In this document: positions 18,583 through 32,065 of the stretch, piece after piece
Position numbering within the stretch: the stretch's first letter is position 1
Layout of the letters: each line of letters begins with the position of its first letter
Assembly (NCBI RefSeq): GCF_002234595.1
Contig: NZ_NMUL01000005.1
Coordinates: forward strand, 248,001-312,000
Length of the DNA stretch: 64,000 bases
From: Amycolatopsis vastitatis
Lineage (GTDB): Bacteria > Actinomycetota > Actinomycetes > Mycobacteriales > Pseudonocardiaceae
Direction of reading: 5' to 3'
Position numbers and translations under genes: made by a program
The notes under the pieces: generated by a model
Databases searched by the model: none
The model's input: only the letters and a program-made list of their open reading frames with translations
Told to the model about the DNA's origin: nothing

Positions 18583-19488
18583 GTGGATCTGGGTCGCCTG
18601 CGCACGCTGCGGGAGTTCGCCGATCGCGGGAGCGTGACGGCGGCCGCGCGGGCGCTGCACTGCACGCCGTCGGCCGTTTCGCAGCAGCTGCGCGCGCTGC
18701 AGGGCGAGGTCGGCCTGCCGCTCACCGAACCGGCCGGCCGCGGCCTGCGGCTGACCGACGCCGGCCGCGCGCTGGTCGCCCGCGCCGACGAGGTGCTCGC
18801 CGCGCTCGAACGCGCCGAGTCCGAACTGGACACCTACCGCAGCGCGCCGCGCGGGCGGGTGCGGATCGCGATCTTCCAGTCGGCCGGGCTGATGCTGCTG
18901 CCGGGGCTGCTGACCCGCGTCGCCGGGTACGACGGCCTGGAGGTCGACGTCCGCGATGTCGACATGACGCCGGCGGAGGTGCCCGGCCTGGTCGCGGACT
19001 ACGACGTCGTCGTGGCGCACCGCGACGAGCACGCGCCGGAGTTCGATTCCGGGCGCCTCGACGTCGTGCCGCTGCTGCGGGAGCCGCTCGACGTCGCGCT
19101 GCCGGCCGGTCACCGCCTCGCCGGTCACCGCCGCGTCGAACTGGCCGAGCTCGCGGACGAACGCTGGATCAGCGTCGACTTCGGCTTCCCGGTGGACGAC
19201 GTGCTGCGCTCGCTGACGATCCGCACCGGGGTGCGGCCGGTCGTGGTGCAGCGGATCAACGACTTCCGGATCACCGAGCGGCTGGTCGCCGCCGGGCACG
19301 GGATCGCGCTGCTGCCGCGGTACACGATGAACACCCGCCGCGGCAGTGGCCTGGTCGGACGGCCGCTCGCGGGCATTCGCGCGGCCCGGCTCGTCGAGGC
19401 GGTCTGCCGCACGGGCGCGCTGCAGCGCCCGGCCGTCGCCAAGGTGATCGAAGAGCTGCGCGCGGAGGTCGCCCAGCTCACGGCCTGA
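18583..19488 (+). CDS. LysR-family transcriptional regulator
   Basis: The 301-residue protein has the N-terminal winged helix-turn-helix (RTLREFADRGSVTAAARAL, then TPSAVSQQLRAL) at residues 6-62. A two-lobed effector domain follows from about residue 90 (GRVRIAIFQSAGLMLLPGLL). It starts with GTG and lies divergent from the EamA exporter, which it probably regulates in response to the exported compound. Its 3' end overlaps the convergent TetR gene by 11 bases. Confidence 0.9.
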   Translation: MDLGRLRTLREFADRGSVTAAARALHCTPSAVSQQLRALQGEVGLPLTEPAGRGLRLTDAGRALVARADEVLAALERAESELDTYRSAPRGRVRIAIFQSAGLMLLPGLLTRVAGYDGLEVDVRDVDMTPAEVPGLVADYDVVVAHRDEHAPEFDSGRLDVVPLLREPLDVALPAGHRLAGHRRVELAELADERWISVDFGFPVDDVLRSLTIRTGVRPVVVQRINDFRITERLVAAGHGIALLPRYTMNTRRGSGLVGRPLAGIRAARLVEAVCRTGALQRPAVAKVIEELRAEVAQLTA

Positions 19489-20083
19489 AGCTGTGGAGGT
19501 GGGTCAGCGCGATCCGCAGGGCGTCCTCGAGCGCCGTGATGTCGTGCCGGACGTGGGCCAGCAGGAGTCCACCTTGGACGGACGTCATCGCCGCCTGGGC
19601 CAGCCGTGCCGGATCGGCGTCGGGTGCGAGCTCGCCCTTGTCCCGCAGGATGGTCAGCCCACGCTCCAAATAGGACTCCCACGTCCGGTACGCCCGGTCG
19701 ACCAGCGGCGCGATCGTGGGGTTGTCGCCCAGTTCGCCGGCGAGGTTGCCCAGCGGGCAGGCGACCGGCCCGCCGGGACGGCGGTGGATGTCGAGGATCT
19801 GCTCGGTCCACGTGTCGAAATCGGCCCAGGAGCTCAGCTCGAAGATGGCGGGCTGGTTGGCGAGGATCCGCTCGAGGTACCGGTCGATCACGGCCGCGAC
19901 CAGCTGCTCCTTGTTCTTGAAGTAGTGGTACATCTGCGATTTCCCGGCCCCGCTCGCGGCGAGGACCTTGTCGACGCTCGTGCCCGCGACGCCGTGGACG
20001 TACATCAGCTGGGCCGCCGCGTCGACGATCGCGTCACGCGTCCGCTTGCCCCGCGCGGTCGTGGCTGCCGCTTGCGCCTCCAT
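19478..20083 (-). CDS. TetR-family repressor, probably of the divergent peroxiredoxin gene
   Basis: The 201-residue protein carries a TetR helix-turn-helix at about residues 12-58 (TRDAIVDAAAQLMYVHGVAG, then KSQMYHYFKNKEQL), followed by a helical ligand/dimer domain containing ACPLGNLAGELG, typical of the TetR_C_16/AcrR-like subgroup. The ATG at 20083 lies directly next to palindromes at 20084-20124, so it should repress itself and the divergent gene. The open frame runs far upstream, but the domain starts here. Confidence 0.88.
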   Translation of the reverse strand: MEAQAAATTARGKRTRDAIVDAAAQLMYVHGVAGTSVDKVLAASGAGKSQMYHYFKNKEQLVAAVIDRYLERILANQPAIFELSSWADFDTWTEQILDIHRRPGGPVACPLGNLAGELGDNPTIAPLVDRAYRTWESYLERGLTILRDKGELAPDADPARLAQAAMTSVQGGLLLAHVRHDITALEDALRIALTHLHSFRP

Positions 20084-20124
20084 GTACTGAATAGTACAGT
20101 CGACTGCACTGTACCGATTAGTAC
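20084..20124. promoter_or_regulatory. Tandem operator for TetR repressor between divergent genes
   Basis: Two 14-base sites of the form GTAC-N6-GTAC lie at 20084-20097 (TGAATA centre) and 20111-20124 (CGATTA centre). Between and overlapping them is a third dyad, GTACAGT (20094-20100) and ACTGTAC (20108-20114). The first site abuts the TetR start codon; the last ends 19 bases before the peroxiredoxin ATG. Binding here would block both genes. Confidence 0.75.
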
Positions 20125-20143
20125 AACCAAGCCAGGGGGATCC

Positions 20144-20785
20144 ATGACGCTCGACCAAGCCCTGTCCGACGTGCGCGCGAGCCTGCGTGACGTGGCGCCC
20201 GCCGAGATCGCGGACGTGCTCGTCGCCCACCAGCGGGACCTCGTCGATTCGGCGGACCCGGCGAAGTTCGCCGCGGTCGGCGCGACCGTCGGCGGTTTCA
20301 CGCTGCCGGACGCCGACGGCACCGCCGTCAGCCTCGACGACCTGACCGCCGACGGCCCGGCCGTCCTGGTCTTCTACCGCGGGCAGTGGTGCCCGTACTG
20401 CAACCTGACCCTGCGCGCCTACCAGGCCGAACTGGTCCCGGAGCTGGGGAAACACGGCGCACGGCTGGCCGCGGTCAGTCCACAGCTCCCGGACGGCTCG
20501 GTGGCCGTGAAGGAGTCCAACGAACTCGGCTTCCCGGTGCTTTCGGACGTCGGGAACACCGTCGCGCGTTCGCTGGGCCTGACGTTCACGGTGGCCGAGG
20601 ACGTGCGTCCGACGATGGCCAAGATCGGCGCCGACCTGACGAAGCACAACGGGGAGTGGGAGCTCGCGCACCCCGCCGTCCTCGTGGTCGACCGGGACCA
20701 CGTGATCCGGTTCGCCGACGTCCACCCGGACTACACGACCCGCACGGAACCGGCGCAGATCCTCGAAGCGCTTAAGTCGCTCTAA
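20144..20785 (+). CDS. AhpC/TSA-family peroxiredoxin-like protein
   Basis: The 213-residue protein has a thioredoxin fold with YRGQWCPYCNLTL at residues 78-90; Cys83 and Cys86 form a CxxC, unlike classical peroxiredoxins that have a single peroxidatic Cys there. A 50-residue helical N-terminal region precedes the domain. It would reduce peroxides in the cytoplasm. It is preceded by GGGGGA as a ribosome site and controlled by the palindromes upstream. Its end overlaps the convergent DedA gene by 14 bases. Confidence 0.88.
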   Translation: MTLDQALSDVRASLRDVAPAEIADVLVAHQRDLVDSADPAKFAAVGATVGGFTLPDADGTAVSLDDLTADGPAVLVFYRGQWCPYCNLTLRAYQAELVPELGKHGARLAAVSPQLPDGSVAVKESNELGFPVLSDVGNTVARSLGLTFTVAEDVRPTMAKIGADLTKHNGEWELAHPAVLVVDRDHVIRFADVHPDYTTRTEPAQILEALKSL

Positions 20786-21323
20786 CGCTGCGCCTCATGC
20801 CGTAGGTGATCACCGAGCCCAGGATCAGGGCCACGCCGAGGGAGAGCAGCAGGCTGATCCCGGGTTCGGTGACCATCCGGCCGCCCGCGTAGCCGAGGAA
20901 GGCCACGTAGGACGTCCAGAGTGTGACGCCGACGGCCGAGGCGGGGAAGAACTCCGCCATCGGCCACCGGAGTGATCCCGCGAGGAGGGCACCGATCGTC
21001 CCGCCCGACGGCAGCCAGCGGGCGACCACCAGCACCGGCCGGGGATGGCGCTGCAGCCGTCCGTCGAGCCAGCCGAGGCCGTCGGCGAACTTCTTGCGCC
21101 GGCTCAGCCGGTCCAGCGCCGCCCGGCCGCCGAACCGGCCGAGGGCGTAGAGCGCCTGGTCGGACGCCAGGCACCCGGCACTCGCCACGGCGATCACCAG
21201 TGCCAGCGACGTCCCGCCCTGCGCCGCCGCGATGCCCATGCCGAGGAGCGTCACCTCGGTGGGCAGCAGCGGCACCAGCGAGACGACGAACAGCAGCACC
21301 AGCCCCGCCGTCGATCCGTCCAC
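20772..21323 (-). CDS. DedA/SNARE-associated-type membrane protein
   Basis: The 183-residue protein has the features of a small DedA-like protein: LVPLLPTEVTLLGMGIAA near residue 17, SAGCLASDQALYALGRFGG near 48 and VVARWLPSGGTIGALLAGSLR near 98, with four to five helices. It differs clearly from the DedA protein at 16962. Function is presumably in membrane lipid handling. Confidence 0.78.
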   Translation of the reverse strand: MDGSTAGLVLLFVVSLVPLLPTEVTLLGMGIAAAQGGTSLALVIAVASAGCLASDQALYALGRFGGRAALDRLSRRKKFADGLGWLDGRLQRHPRPVLVVARWLPSGGTIGALLAGSLRWPMAEFFPASAVGVTLWTSYVAFLGYAGGRMVTEPGISLLLSLGVALILGSVITYGMRRSVRAT

Positions 21324-21408
21324 ACTTCCATTAACCGCCCGCCCGGGCCGCTCGAGTCCCGATCACCGGGTACTCACAGCAACCCGACAGCTCGTCCACA
21401 GACTCGGG

Positions 21409-21433
21409 AACCATGACAGGAGTTGTCATGGTT
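21409..21433. promoter_or_regulatory. Perfect palindromic operator before the SDR gene
   Basis: AACCATGACA (21409-21418) and TGTCATGGTT (21424-21433) are perfect inverses around the five bases GGAGT. The site lies 19 bases before the SDR start codon, where a repressor would block transcription or translation. No regulator gene is directly adjacent on this side; the convergent WYL regulator is the nearest candidate. Confidence 0.65.
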
Positions 21434-21451
21434 CGCCGTGAGGCTGGGCGC

Positions 21452-22354
21452 ATGAACACACTTTCCGGAAAAGTCGCACTGGTGGCGGGCGGAACGCGCG
21501 GCGCGAGCCGGGCGATCGCCGTCGAACTGGGCCGCGCGGGCGCCTTCGTGTACGTGACCGGCCGGACGACGCGCGCCGGACGGTCCGAAGTGGACCGTCC
21601 CGAGACGATCGAGGAGACCGCGGAGCTGATCGAGAAGGCGGGCGGCCAGGCGGAGGCCATCCGCGTCGACCACCTGGTGCCGGACGAAGTCGCGGCGCTG
21701 GCCGAGCGGATCGAATCCCTCGACATCCTGGTCGACGGCCTGTGGGGCGGCGACAAGCACCTCGGCTGGGACAAGCCGGTGTGGGAGCACGACCTGGCCG
21801 CGGGCCTGCGCATGATCCGGCTCGGCATCGACGCGCACCTGATCACGAGCCACTTCCTGCTGCCGCTGCTGATCAAGCGACCGGGCGGCCTGGTCGTCGA
21901 GCTGACCGACGGCACGGCCGAGTACAACGCGAAGTACCGCGAAGGCACTTCGCTGCCGTTCTACCTCGCGAAGGCGTCGGCGCACCTGCTGGCGATCGGC
22001 GAGGCCGCGGAGCTGGCTTCCTTCGGTGCGACCGCGGTCGCGTTCACGCCGGGTTACCTGCGTTCGGAGGCGATGTTGGAAGGCTATGGCGTCACGGAGG
22101 AGAACTGGCGTGACGCGTGCGGGCGAGTCCCGCACTTCGAGATTTCGGAGACGCCGACGTTCAGCGGCCGGACGGTGGCGGCGCTGGCCGCGGACCCGGA
22201 TCGGCACCGGTGGTCGGGCCGGACGGTGAGCAGCGGCGAGCTGGCGAAGGAGTACGAAGTGGACGACGTCGACGGCAGCCGGCCGGACGCCTGGCGGTAC
22301 CTGGCGGAGGTCGCCGAAGCGGGCAAGCCCGCGGACACGACCGGGTACCGCTGA
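21452..22354 (+). CDS. Short-chain dehydrogenase/reductase
   Basis: The 300-residue protein has the Rossmann glycine motif GGTRGASRA at about residues 12-20 and an active-site region with YNAKYREGTSLPFYLAKASAH, where Tyr-x-x-x-Lys (YLAK) is displaced but present. ATG 21452 is chosen because it begins immediately before the first strand and follows GAGGCTGGG; an upstream ATG at 21413 would run through the operator. The atypical LWGGDKHLGWDKPVWE segment replaces the usual NNAG motif. Substrate unknown. Confidence 0.85.
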   Translation: MNTLSGKVALVAGGTRGASRAIAVELGRAGAFVYVTGRTTRAGRSEVDRPETIEETAELIEKAGGQAEAIRVDHLVPDEVAALAERIESLDILVDGLWGGDKHLGWDKPVWEHDLAAGLRMIRLGIDAHLITSHFLLPLLIKRPGGLVVELTDGTAEYNAKYREGTSLPFYLAKASAHLLAIGEAAELASFGATAVAFTPGYLRSEAMLEGYGVTEENWRDACGRVPHFEISETPTFSGRTVAALAADPDRHRWSGRTVSSGELAKEYEVDDVDGSRPDAWRYLAEVAEAGKPADTTGYR

Positions 22355-22386
22355 GCCGGGGGCGAGCCGTCCGCCCCGAAACTTCC

Positions 22387-22496
22387 CCGCCCTCCCTGGG
22401 GGACGTCCCCAAGTCCAGTCTATCGGCAGGGTGTGACAAAACTGCCCACCTGACCGCCGTGGCCGCAGGTTGTCCACAACCGCCGGCCCCTGTGGA

Positions 22497-22501
<5 letters not shown>
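22387..22501 (+). repeat. Repeat copy B: conserved block plus inverted DnaA-box-like pair
   Basis: The left block is 22387-22427. After a 41-base spacer come GTTGTCCACA (22469-22478) and TGTGGATCAAC (22491-22501), 12 bases apart; the second arm has one inserted T. The copy occupies the gap between the convergent SDR and WYL genes, and its right end overlaps the WYL stop codon by a few bases. Confidence 0.8.
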
Positions 22502-25350
<2,849 letters not shown>

Positions 25351-25464
25351 AACCACGGAACGCCGCGTGAGGGAAGCCGGGCCGCGATGGAACCGTTACT
25401 TCGGGTCGGCCGATCGTGTTACCAGCGGGTAGCAATCGGCCCAGTCCCGTGCGAAACTGCGGGC

Positions 25465-25842
25465 ATGGCTGAACACGCTGAGTCGTCGGAGGAGACGGAG
25501 ACCCGCGTCTCCCGCTCGCGCCGGGCCGCCGTCGATTGGCGCCGGACCGGGGGCAGGGTGGCCTCGCTGGTGGCGTCGATCGTCCGCTGGATCGGCCTGG
25601 TCTTCGCGGCGCTGCTGGTGATCCACGTGATCTTCACGGTCGGCTCGGCCAACCCGGACAACGGCATCGTCTCGTTCGTCAAGTCCTGGGCGGACAGCCT
25701 GGCACTCGGCTTCAGCGACCTGTTCACGCCCAGTGACGAGAAGCTCCGCGTCCTGGTGAACTACGGGATCGCGGCGATCTTCTGGCTCGTGGTGTCCGGG
25801 ATCCTCGCCAAGGTGATCCGCCGGGTGGGCGGGACGTCATAG
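25465..25842 (+). CDS. Conserved small membrane protein, function unknown
   Basis: The 125-residue protein has an acidic start (AEHAESSEETETR), a basic segment and two hydrophobic helices at about residues 35-58 and 100-118. The middle part (ANPDNGIVSFVKSWADSLAL, then FSDLFTPSDEKLRVLVNYG) would lie outside. I recognise the type as common in actinobacteria but cannot give a function. ATG 25465 is chosen over a longer frame because it begins the regular protein. Confidence 0.72.
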   Translation: MAEHAESSEETETRVSRSRRAAVDWRRTGGRVASLVASIVRWIGLVFAALLVIHVIFTVGSANPDNGIVSFVKSWADSLALGFSDLFTPSDEKLRVLVNYGIAAIFWLVVSGILAKVIRRVGGTS

Positions 25843-26427
25843 CGCGGGCTTGCCCCACTGGTCGCTGAACGCGAACTCGTCCAGGGGGATCCGCGCCCGC
25901 TCCGCCTTCTCCCGCTCGATCCGCCAGTCCTCCGCCAGGACGTCGGGCGCGGCCGGGGAGCCGACCGCGATCGCCACCTTCGGGACCGCGTCGGACGGCA
26001 GGGAGAACGCCGCGCTCACGGCGCCGGGCGAGAAGCCCGCCATCTGGTGCGCGACCAACCCCAGCTCCACGGCCTGCAGCACGAGGTTCTCCGAAGCCAG
26101 GCCGAGCCCGTACTCCGCGTACGGCACCTCGCCCTTTTCGTTCGTCGTCACCATCACGCCGATCAGCAGCAGGCTCGCCCGGTGCGCCCAGGCCCGGTTG
26201 CCCGAATTGAGCGTCGCCAGGATCGCGTCGAACGCCGGGGTGCCGCGGACGCCGACCAGGTAGCGGGCCGGCTGGGTGTTGCCGAACGACGGCGCCCAGC
26301 GGGCCGCTTCGAGCAGGGCGCGCACCTGCTCCGGGGTGACCGCGGCCGACTCGTCGTAAGCCCGCGGGCTCCACCGTTCCGCCATCAGGCCGGCGATCGG
26401 GACGCTCGTCACAGCTGGTTTCCGCAC
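25837..26427 (-). CDS. Nitroreductase-family FMN oxidoreductase
   Basis: The 196-residue protein has the nitroreductase start (ERWSPRAYDESAAVTPEQV), ARWAPSFGNTQPARYLV for flavin binding and the LVLQAVELGLVAHQMAGF helix. The family reduces nitro groups or quinones with NAD(P)H. It is divergent from ask and converges on the small membrane protein gene with a 6-base overlap. Confidence 0.88.
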   Translation of the reverse strand: MRKPAVTSVPIAGLMAERWSPRAYDESAAVTPEQVRALLEAARWAPSFGNTQPARYLVGVRGTPAFDAILATLNSGNRAWAHRASLLLIGVMVTTNEKGEVPYAEYGLGLASENLVLQAVELGLVAHQMAGFSPGAVSAAFSLPSDAVPKVAIAVGSPAAPDVLAEDWRIEREKAERARIPLDEFAFSDQWGKPAL

Positions 26428-26490
26428 GCCGAGGACATTACCGATGAGTGCTGTGCGTCACTCGGGAGGAAGGGCTCCGCGCATTTCGTT

Positions 26491-26521
26491 GGTGTTGCGG
26501 AAGATTTACTTCCGCGACACC
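26491..26521. promoter_or_regulatory. 13-bp hairpin upstream of ask
   Basis: Arms 26491-26503 and 26509-26521 pair along 13 bases with one G-T wobble around the loop ATTTA. The core is GCGGAAG and CTTCCGC. It lies in the divergent promoter region, 64 bases from the nitroreductase start and 135 from the ask start. It could be an operator or an RNA leader structure for the ask-asd operon. Confidence 0.45.
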
Positions 26522-26655
26522 CGCAGGCCGGGTCCGCCCCACGTCAAGAGGGTGGCGGGCCGCCCAGGCCCCGGTAGGCTCCAGTTCAAATCATGGGACG
26601 CGGGGGCTCTCCGGTGCCCACCAGGGAGCCGCCCGGCCCGCGAGGAGGTTCGGGC

Positions 26656-28961
<2,306 letters not shown>

Positions 28962-28969
28962 CGGCCACC

Positions 28970-29007
28970 CCGAAGGCCCCTCGCCGAGCGCGGTGAGGGG
29001 CCTTCGG
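28970..29007. terminator. Bidirectional terminator between asd and the TPR-like gene
   Basis: Arms 28970-28985 and 28992-29007 pair over 16 bases with one mismatch around GAGCGC. The sequence GAAGGCCCC appears on both strands. It lies 9 bases after asd and just beyond the stop of the convergent gene. Confidence 0.8.
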
Positions 29008-29011
29008 CTGC

Positions 29012-30109
29012 TCACGGCCGGGTAGCGCCGTAGCAGGCGAGGTACCGCGTCTTCAGGAACTCGCGTTCCGGGCGGCCGGTGTAGGCCCAGACGAGCGCGT
29101 CCGCGTGCACGCCGAGCACCTTGAACTGCTCGACGGCCTCGTCGCACCGGTCGTTCGCCACCAGCGCCTTGGCCGCGTACGCGCGGTCGCGGAGGTTCGC
29201 CGGGTGGTCCCGGCCTTCGCCGTCCAGCCAGGGCAGGACGACGTCCAGTGCGAGCTTGGTCCGGTCGCTCTTCCAGGCCTCGACGCCTTTGTCCTCCGCT
29301 TCGTGCGCGGCGACGAGGGTCAGGCCCGCCAGCTTCGGCGCCTTGTCGAGGGCTTCGTCGGCGAACGCGAACATCTGCTCGTGGGAGCCGAACCACTTGG
29401 CGCACCAGTACTGCAGTGCCTGCTCGTGGGCAGGCCGGTGGAGCGGGTCGCGGGCCACGAGCTCCGCCCAGACCGCGCGGAAGTCGTCGTTCCCGTACTG
29501 CCGCCCGCGGGCGACGGTGAGCATGGTGCACCACGGCGTGGGATCTTCCGGCGCGGCTTCGACCGCGGCGTGCGTCGCCGCTTCGGCGTCCTCGAGCACC
29601 CGGAAGAACCCGGCCCACTGCTCCTCGGAGACGTGTTCGGGGGTGAGCCCCGAGCGGATCTGCCAGGCCAGCGCGACCAGGCCCTGCGCGTTGACGGCGG
29701 CGGCGTCCGCGCTTCCCGACGCCTGCCACTCCTTCAGCGGCGCGTCGTCGTCCGCGGCGGCGTCGCCGAGCTGCTGCACGGCGAAGGCCCGGCGGTCCCA
29801 GTCGGTGCCGAGGCCGGCCAGCAACGCGGCGCCCGGCTGCCAGTCACCGGCGCGGTAGGCCGTGACGGCTTCGGCGACGCGGGCGTCGGCGACGAACTTC
29901 GCCGCCGTCACCTCCTTGTCCGGCGGGAGACCCCACAGCGCGACGTCCGGCATCTCGACCTTCGGCTTGTCGTCCTGGGGGACGTATTGCGCGAGCTCCT
30001 CCGGCGAGAGCGTCTTCGCGTAGTCCTCGACGCTCATCCCGCGGACCTTCGCGGCCTTCACCAACGCGATGGCGGCCTTGCGGCGTTGGGAATTGAACAA
30101 CGACAGCAC
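29012..30109 (-). CDS. Helical-repeat (TPR-like) protein, function unknown
   Basis: The 365-residue protein is soluble and mostly helical. The C-terminal two thirds have TPR-like spacing (AEAVTAYRAGDWQPGAALLA, HRPAHEQALQYWCAKWFG, AYAAKALVANDRCDEAVEQF). The N-terminal 45 residues (LFNSQRRKAAIALVKAAKVR, then YAKTLSPEELAQYV) are basic and separate. It lies 9 bases after the M48 protease gene and is presumably its partner. No closer family recognised; DUF4034-like is possible. Confidence 0.7.
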   Translation of the reverse strand: MLSLFNSQRRKAAIALVKAAKVRGMSVEDYAKTLSPEELAQYVPQDDKPKVEMPDVALWGLPPDKEVTAAKFVADARVAEAVTAYRAGDWQPGAALLAGLGTDWDRRAFAVQQLGDAAADDDAPLKEWQASGSADAAAVNAQGLVALAWQIRSGLTPEHVSEEQWAGFFRVLEDAEAATHAAVEAAPEDPTPWCTMLTVARGRQYGNDDFRAVWAELVARDPLHRPAHEQALQYWCAKWFGSHEQMFAFADEALDKAPKLAGLTLVAAHEAEDKGVEAWKSDRTKLALDVVLPWLDGEGRDHPANLRDRAYAAKALVANDRCDEAVEQFKVLGVHADALVWAYTGRPEREFLKTRYLACYGATRP

Positions 30110-30118
30110 AGTTTCTCC

Positions 30119-31597
30119 TCAAGAACGGACGGGCAGCGCGCCGGCGGCCACCAGCAGGCGGCGTAGCGGCGCCGTGTCGTGGTCGGCCGACGCGGCGTCG
30201 AGGGCCGCGGCCAGCTCGCTGCCGTAAGGCTCGTCGACGACGAATTCGGGCGGCCCGGACCAGGACAGCTTCCAGTGCGCCACCTCGGCTTCCGCGAGGT
30301 ACGCCTTGACCACAGTGGACAACCGGTCGCGAACCGAGGGGGCGGCGAACTCGCGCTGGGCCCGGGGACCGGCCGACGCCGGCGGCTTGTGCTCCGGGTC
30401 GGCCAGCTCGGCCGCGCGGCCGGCGTCGATGAGGTCGAGGGCCTGCGCCAGCGTCCCGCCCGCGCCCAGGATCCCGGCCGCCGCGCGGGTGACGGAGTGC
30501 CGGACGCCGAGATCCACCAGCCGGTCCCAGCCGATGCGGCGCTTGGCTTTCGCTTTGTCCGAAAAGTCGGAAACCATCGCGGCTTCCAGCGTCGTGGCCG
30601 CGTCACGGAGGACTTCGCTCGCCGGGTGGCCGCCGTCCTGGCGCACCGGGACCTCCGGGAGCGCCTCGAGCGCGGCGATCCGCTCGGCCGTCGGCGGGTG
30701 CGTGTCGTAGCGGGAAGTCTCTTCCGCGGGTGGGTTCTGCCGGATGCGGTCGAACTCCTCGGCGCGGGCTTCGTCGGCGAGCAGCGACCGGAAGCCGCCG
30801 GCCAGCCGGTCGGGCAGGTAGCCGGCGTCCCAGCCGATCGGGACGTAGCGGTCGAAGTAGAAGTCCCAGGCGACGTCGAGGGCTTCGATCTCGCGCAGCG
30901 CGCTGGTCATCGCCGCGGTGCCGGCGACGCGGGCCGCGGCGGCGTCGGCGGCGAGCTCCTGACGGCGGCAGGCCGCGGCGGAGACCGCGAAGTAGAGCTT
31001 CGCGTAGAGCACGAACAGCCTGCGGACCAGGCCTTCGAACCAGCCGTCGCCGCCGAGGCCGGTCAGCGCGCGTTCGATCGAGCGGCGGCCGCGGTAGGTC
31101 AGCCCGGCCAGCCGGGTGTCGTTGTTGCTGTAGTGCCCGAGTTCGTGCCCGAGCAGGGCACGCAGCTGGTCGTGCCGTAGCCCGGCGAGCAGCTGCGCGC
31201 CGATGAACATCTCGCGCCGCCGCACGCGCAGGCCGAGCCACCCGGTCCGCTCACGCACCCCGGCGTTGACCTCGCTGACCAGCGTGATCGTGTCCGGCGG
31301 CCGGGTGCCGACCGCGGCGGCCAGCTCTTCGACGAGCGCCCACAGCGCCGGCTCGTCCGCGCGCGTCACCGGCACGCCGCTCCCGGTGTCCCCGCGCGTC
31401 CGCTCGATCGCGAACAGGGCCTTGAGCAGGGCGTACGACACCGGCACCGCGACGATGCCGAGCTTGACCGCCAAGATGCCGGAGTGCCGGAAGAAGAAGT
31501 ACTCGGCCACGGCGAGGCCGCCGACGACCAGGAACACGAGCACCGGGAACCCGGCCAGCAAAGCGACGGCGACGAGCGCGCGCCAAGACGTCTTCAC
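30119..31597 (-). CDS. M48-family membrane zinc metalloprotease
   Basis: The 492-residue protein has two N-terminal membrane helices (residues 8-34 and 41-60), then the zinc motif HELGH at 151-155 and a third ligand in RRQELAADAA (Glu214). This is the HtpX/Ste24-like arrangement. A long C-terminal region after about residue 310 has no clear domain. The GTG at 31597 begins immediately before the first helix; an ATG at 31645 would add 16 polar residues. It should degrade membrane or envelope proteins. Confidence 0.82.
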   Translation of the reverse strand: MKTSWRALVAVALLAGFPVLVFLVVGGLAVAEYFFFRHSGILAVKLGIVAVPVSYALLKALFAIERTRGDTGSGVPVTRADEPALWALVEELAAAVGTRPPDTITLVSEVNAGVRERTGWLGLRVRRREMFIGAQLLAGLRHDQLRALLGHELGHYSNNDTRLAGLTYRGRRSIERALTGLGGDGWFEGLVRRLFVLYAKLYFAVSAAACRRQELAADAAAARVAGTAAMTSALREIEALDVAWDFYFDRYVPIGWDAGYLPDRLAGGFRSLLADEARAEEFDRIRQNPPAEETSRYDTHPPTAERIAALEALPEVPVRQDGGHPASEVLRDAATTLEAAMVSDFSDKAKAKRRIGWDRLVDLGVRHSVTRAAAGILGAGGTLAQALDLIDAGRAAELADPEHKPPASAGPRAQREFAAPSVRDRLSTVVKAYLAEAEVAHWKLSWSGPPEFVVDEPYGSELAAALDAASADHDTAPLRRLLVAAGALPVRS

Positions 31598-32065
31598 GAT
31601 GGATCGATCCTCCCCGAGCCGCCCCTCCCCGGACGGTCGGCCCATTGTGCACGAAGTGCCGGCCCGGCGGATTTCTTTTTGCTCACGAAGAAATCGCGTT
31701 GCGTCACGGCCCGGCCGGCTTTCCGGCAGGCCTGGGTGCCGGTCCTGCTCGGCAAGCCAATCGCGCAGCCACGGGCGTTCGGTGGTGGCCAGGGCCGCCG
31801 AGCACCGGTGCTTCAGCTCGCCCGAGCGGTCTACCCCGCCGGGTTGTCCACAGCGGCCTCCGGTTGTGGACAACCCGGCGCCCGAAAGCCGGAAAACGGT
31901 TCTTCGTCGGCAGCCGCCGATAGACTGGACTTGGGGACGCCCCCCCAGGGAAGGGCGGTGGAGCTGCCGTCGCTGGTCCTCCACAGTGGACGATCGGAAA
32001 TCGCCTTGTCCGATCGTCTGCCAAGAGAGATCCTAAGCCCCGCAAGCAACAAGGGGAGGAAAACC
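31598..32065. other. 468-base divergent intergenic region with repeat copy C
   Basis: No gene is seen. Repeat copy C takes up 31843-31958. A palindrome-like CTCCACAGTGGAC at 31979-31991 and a strong ribosome site AGGGGAGG before the RtcB start mark the right end. Between 31598 and 31842 I see no structure; the M48 reading frame stays open there but without codon bias. Confidence 0.6.
31843..31958 (-). repeat. Repeat copy C: conserved block plus inverted DnaA-box-like pair
   Basis: This copy is inverted relative to A and B. Its block (31916-31958) reads GCCGATAGACTGGAC on the plus strand. After 41 bases come the pair GTTGTCCACA (31843-31852) and TGTGGACAAC (31865-31874), 12 bases apart and perfectly symmetrical. 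One- to two-base differences in the C-run prove that the block is not kept as a reading frame. Confidence 0.8.

Noticed and set aside
26428..26655. Lysine riboswitch before ask
   Set aside because: Only one simple hairpin is visible; the riboswitch core is much larger and absent.
31916..31940. TAGACT in the repeat block as a -10 promoter hexamer
   Set aside because: It fits TANNNT, but the bases 17-18 upstream are not conserved among the three copies.
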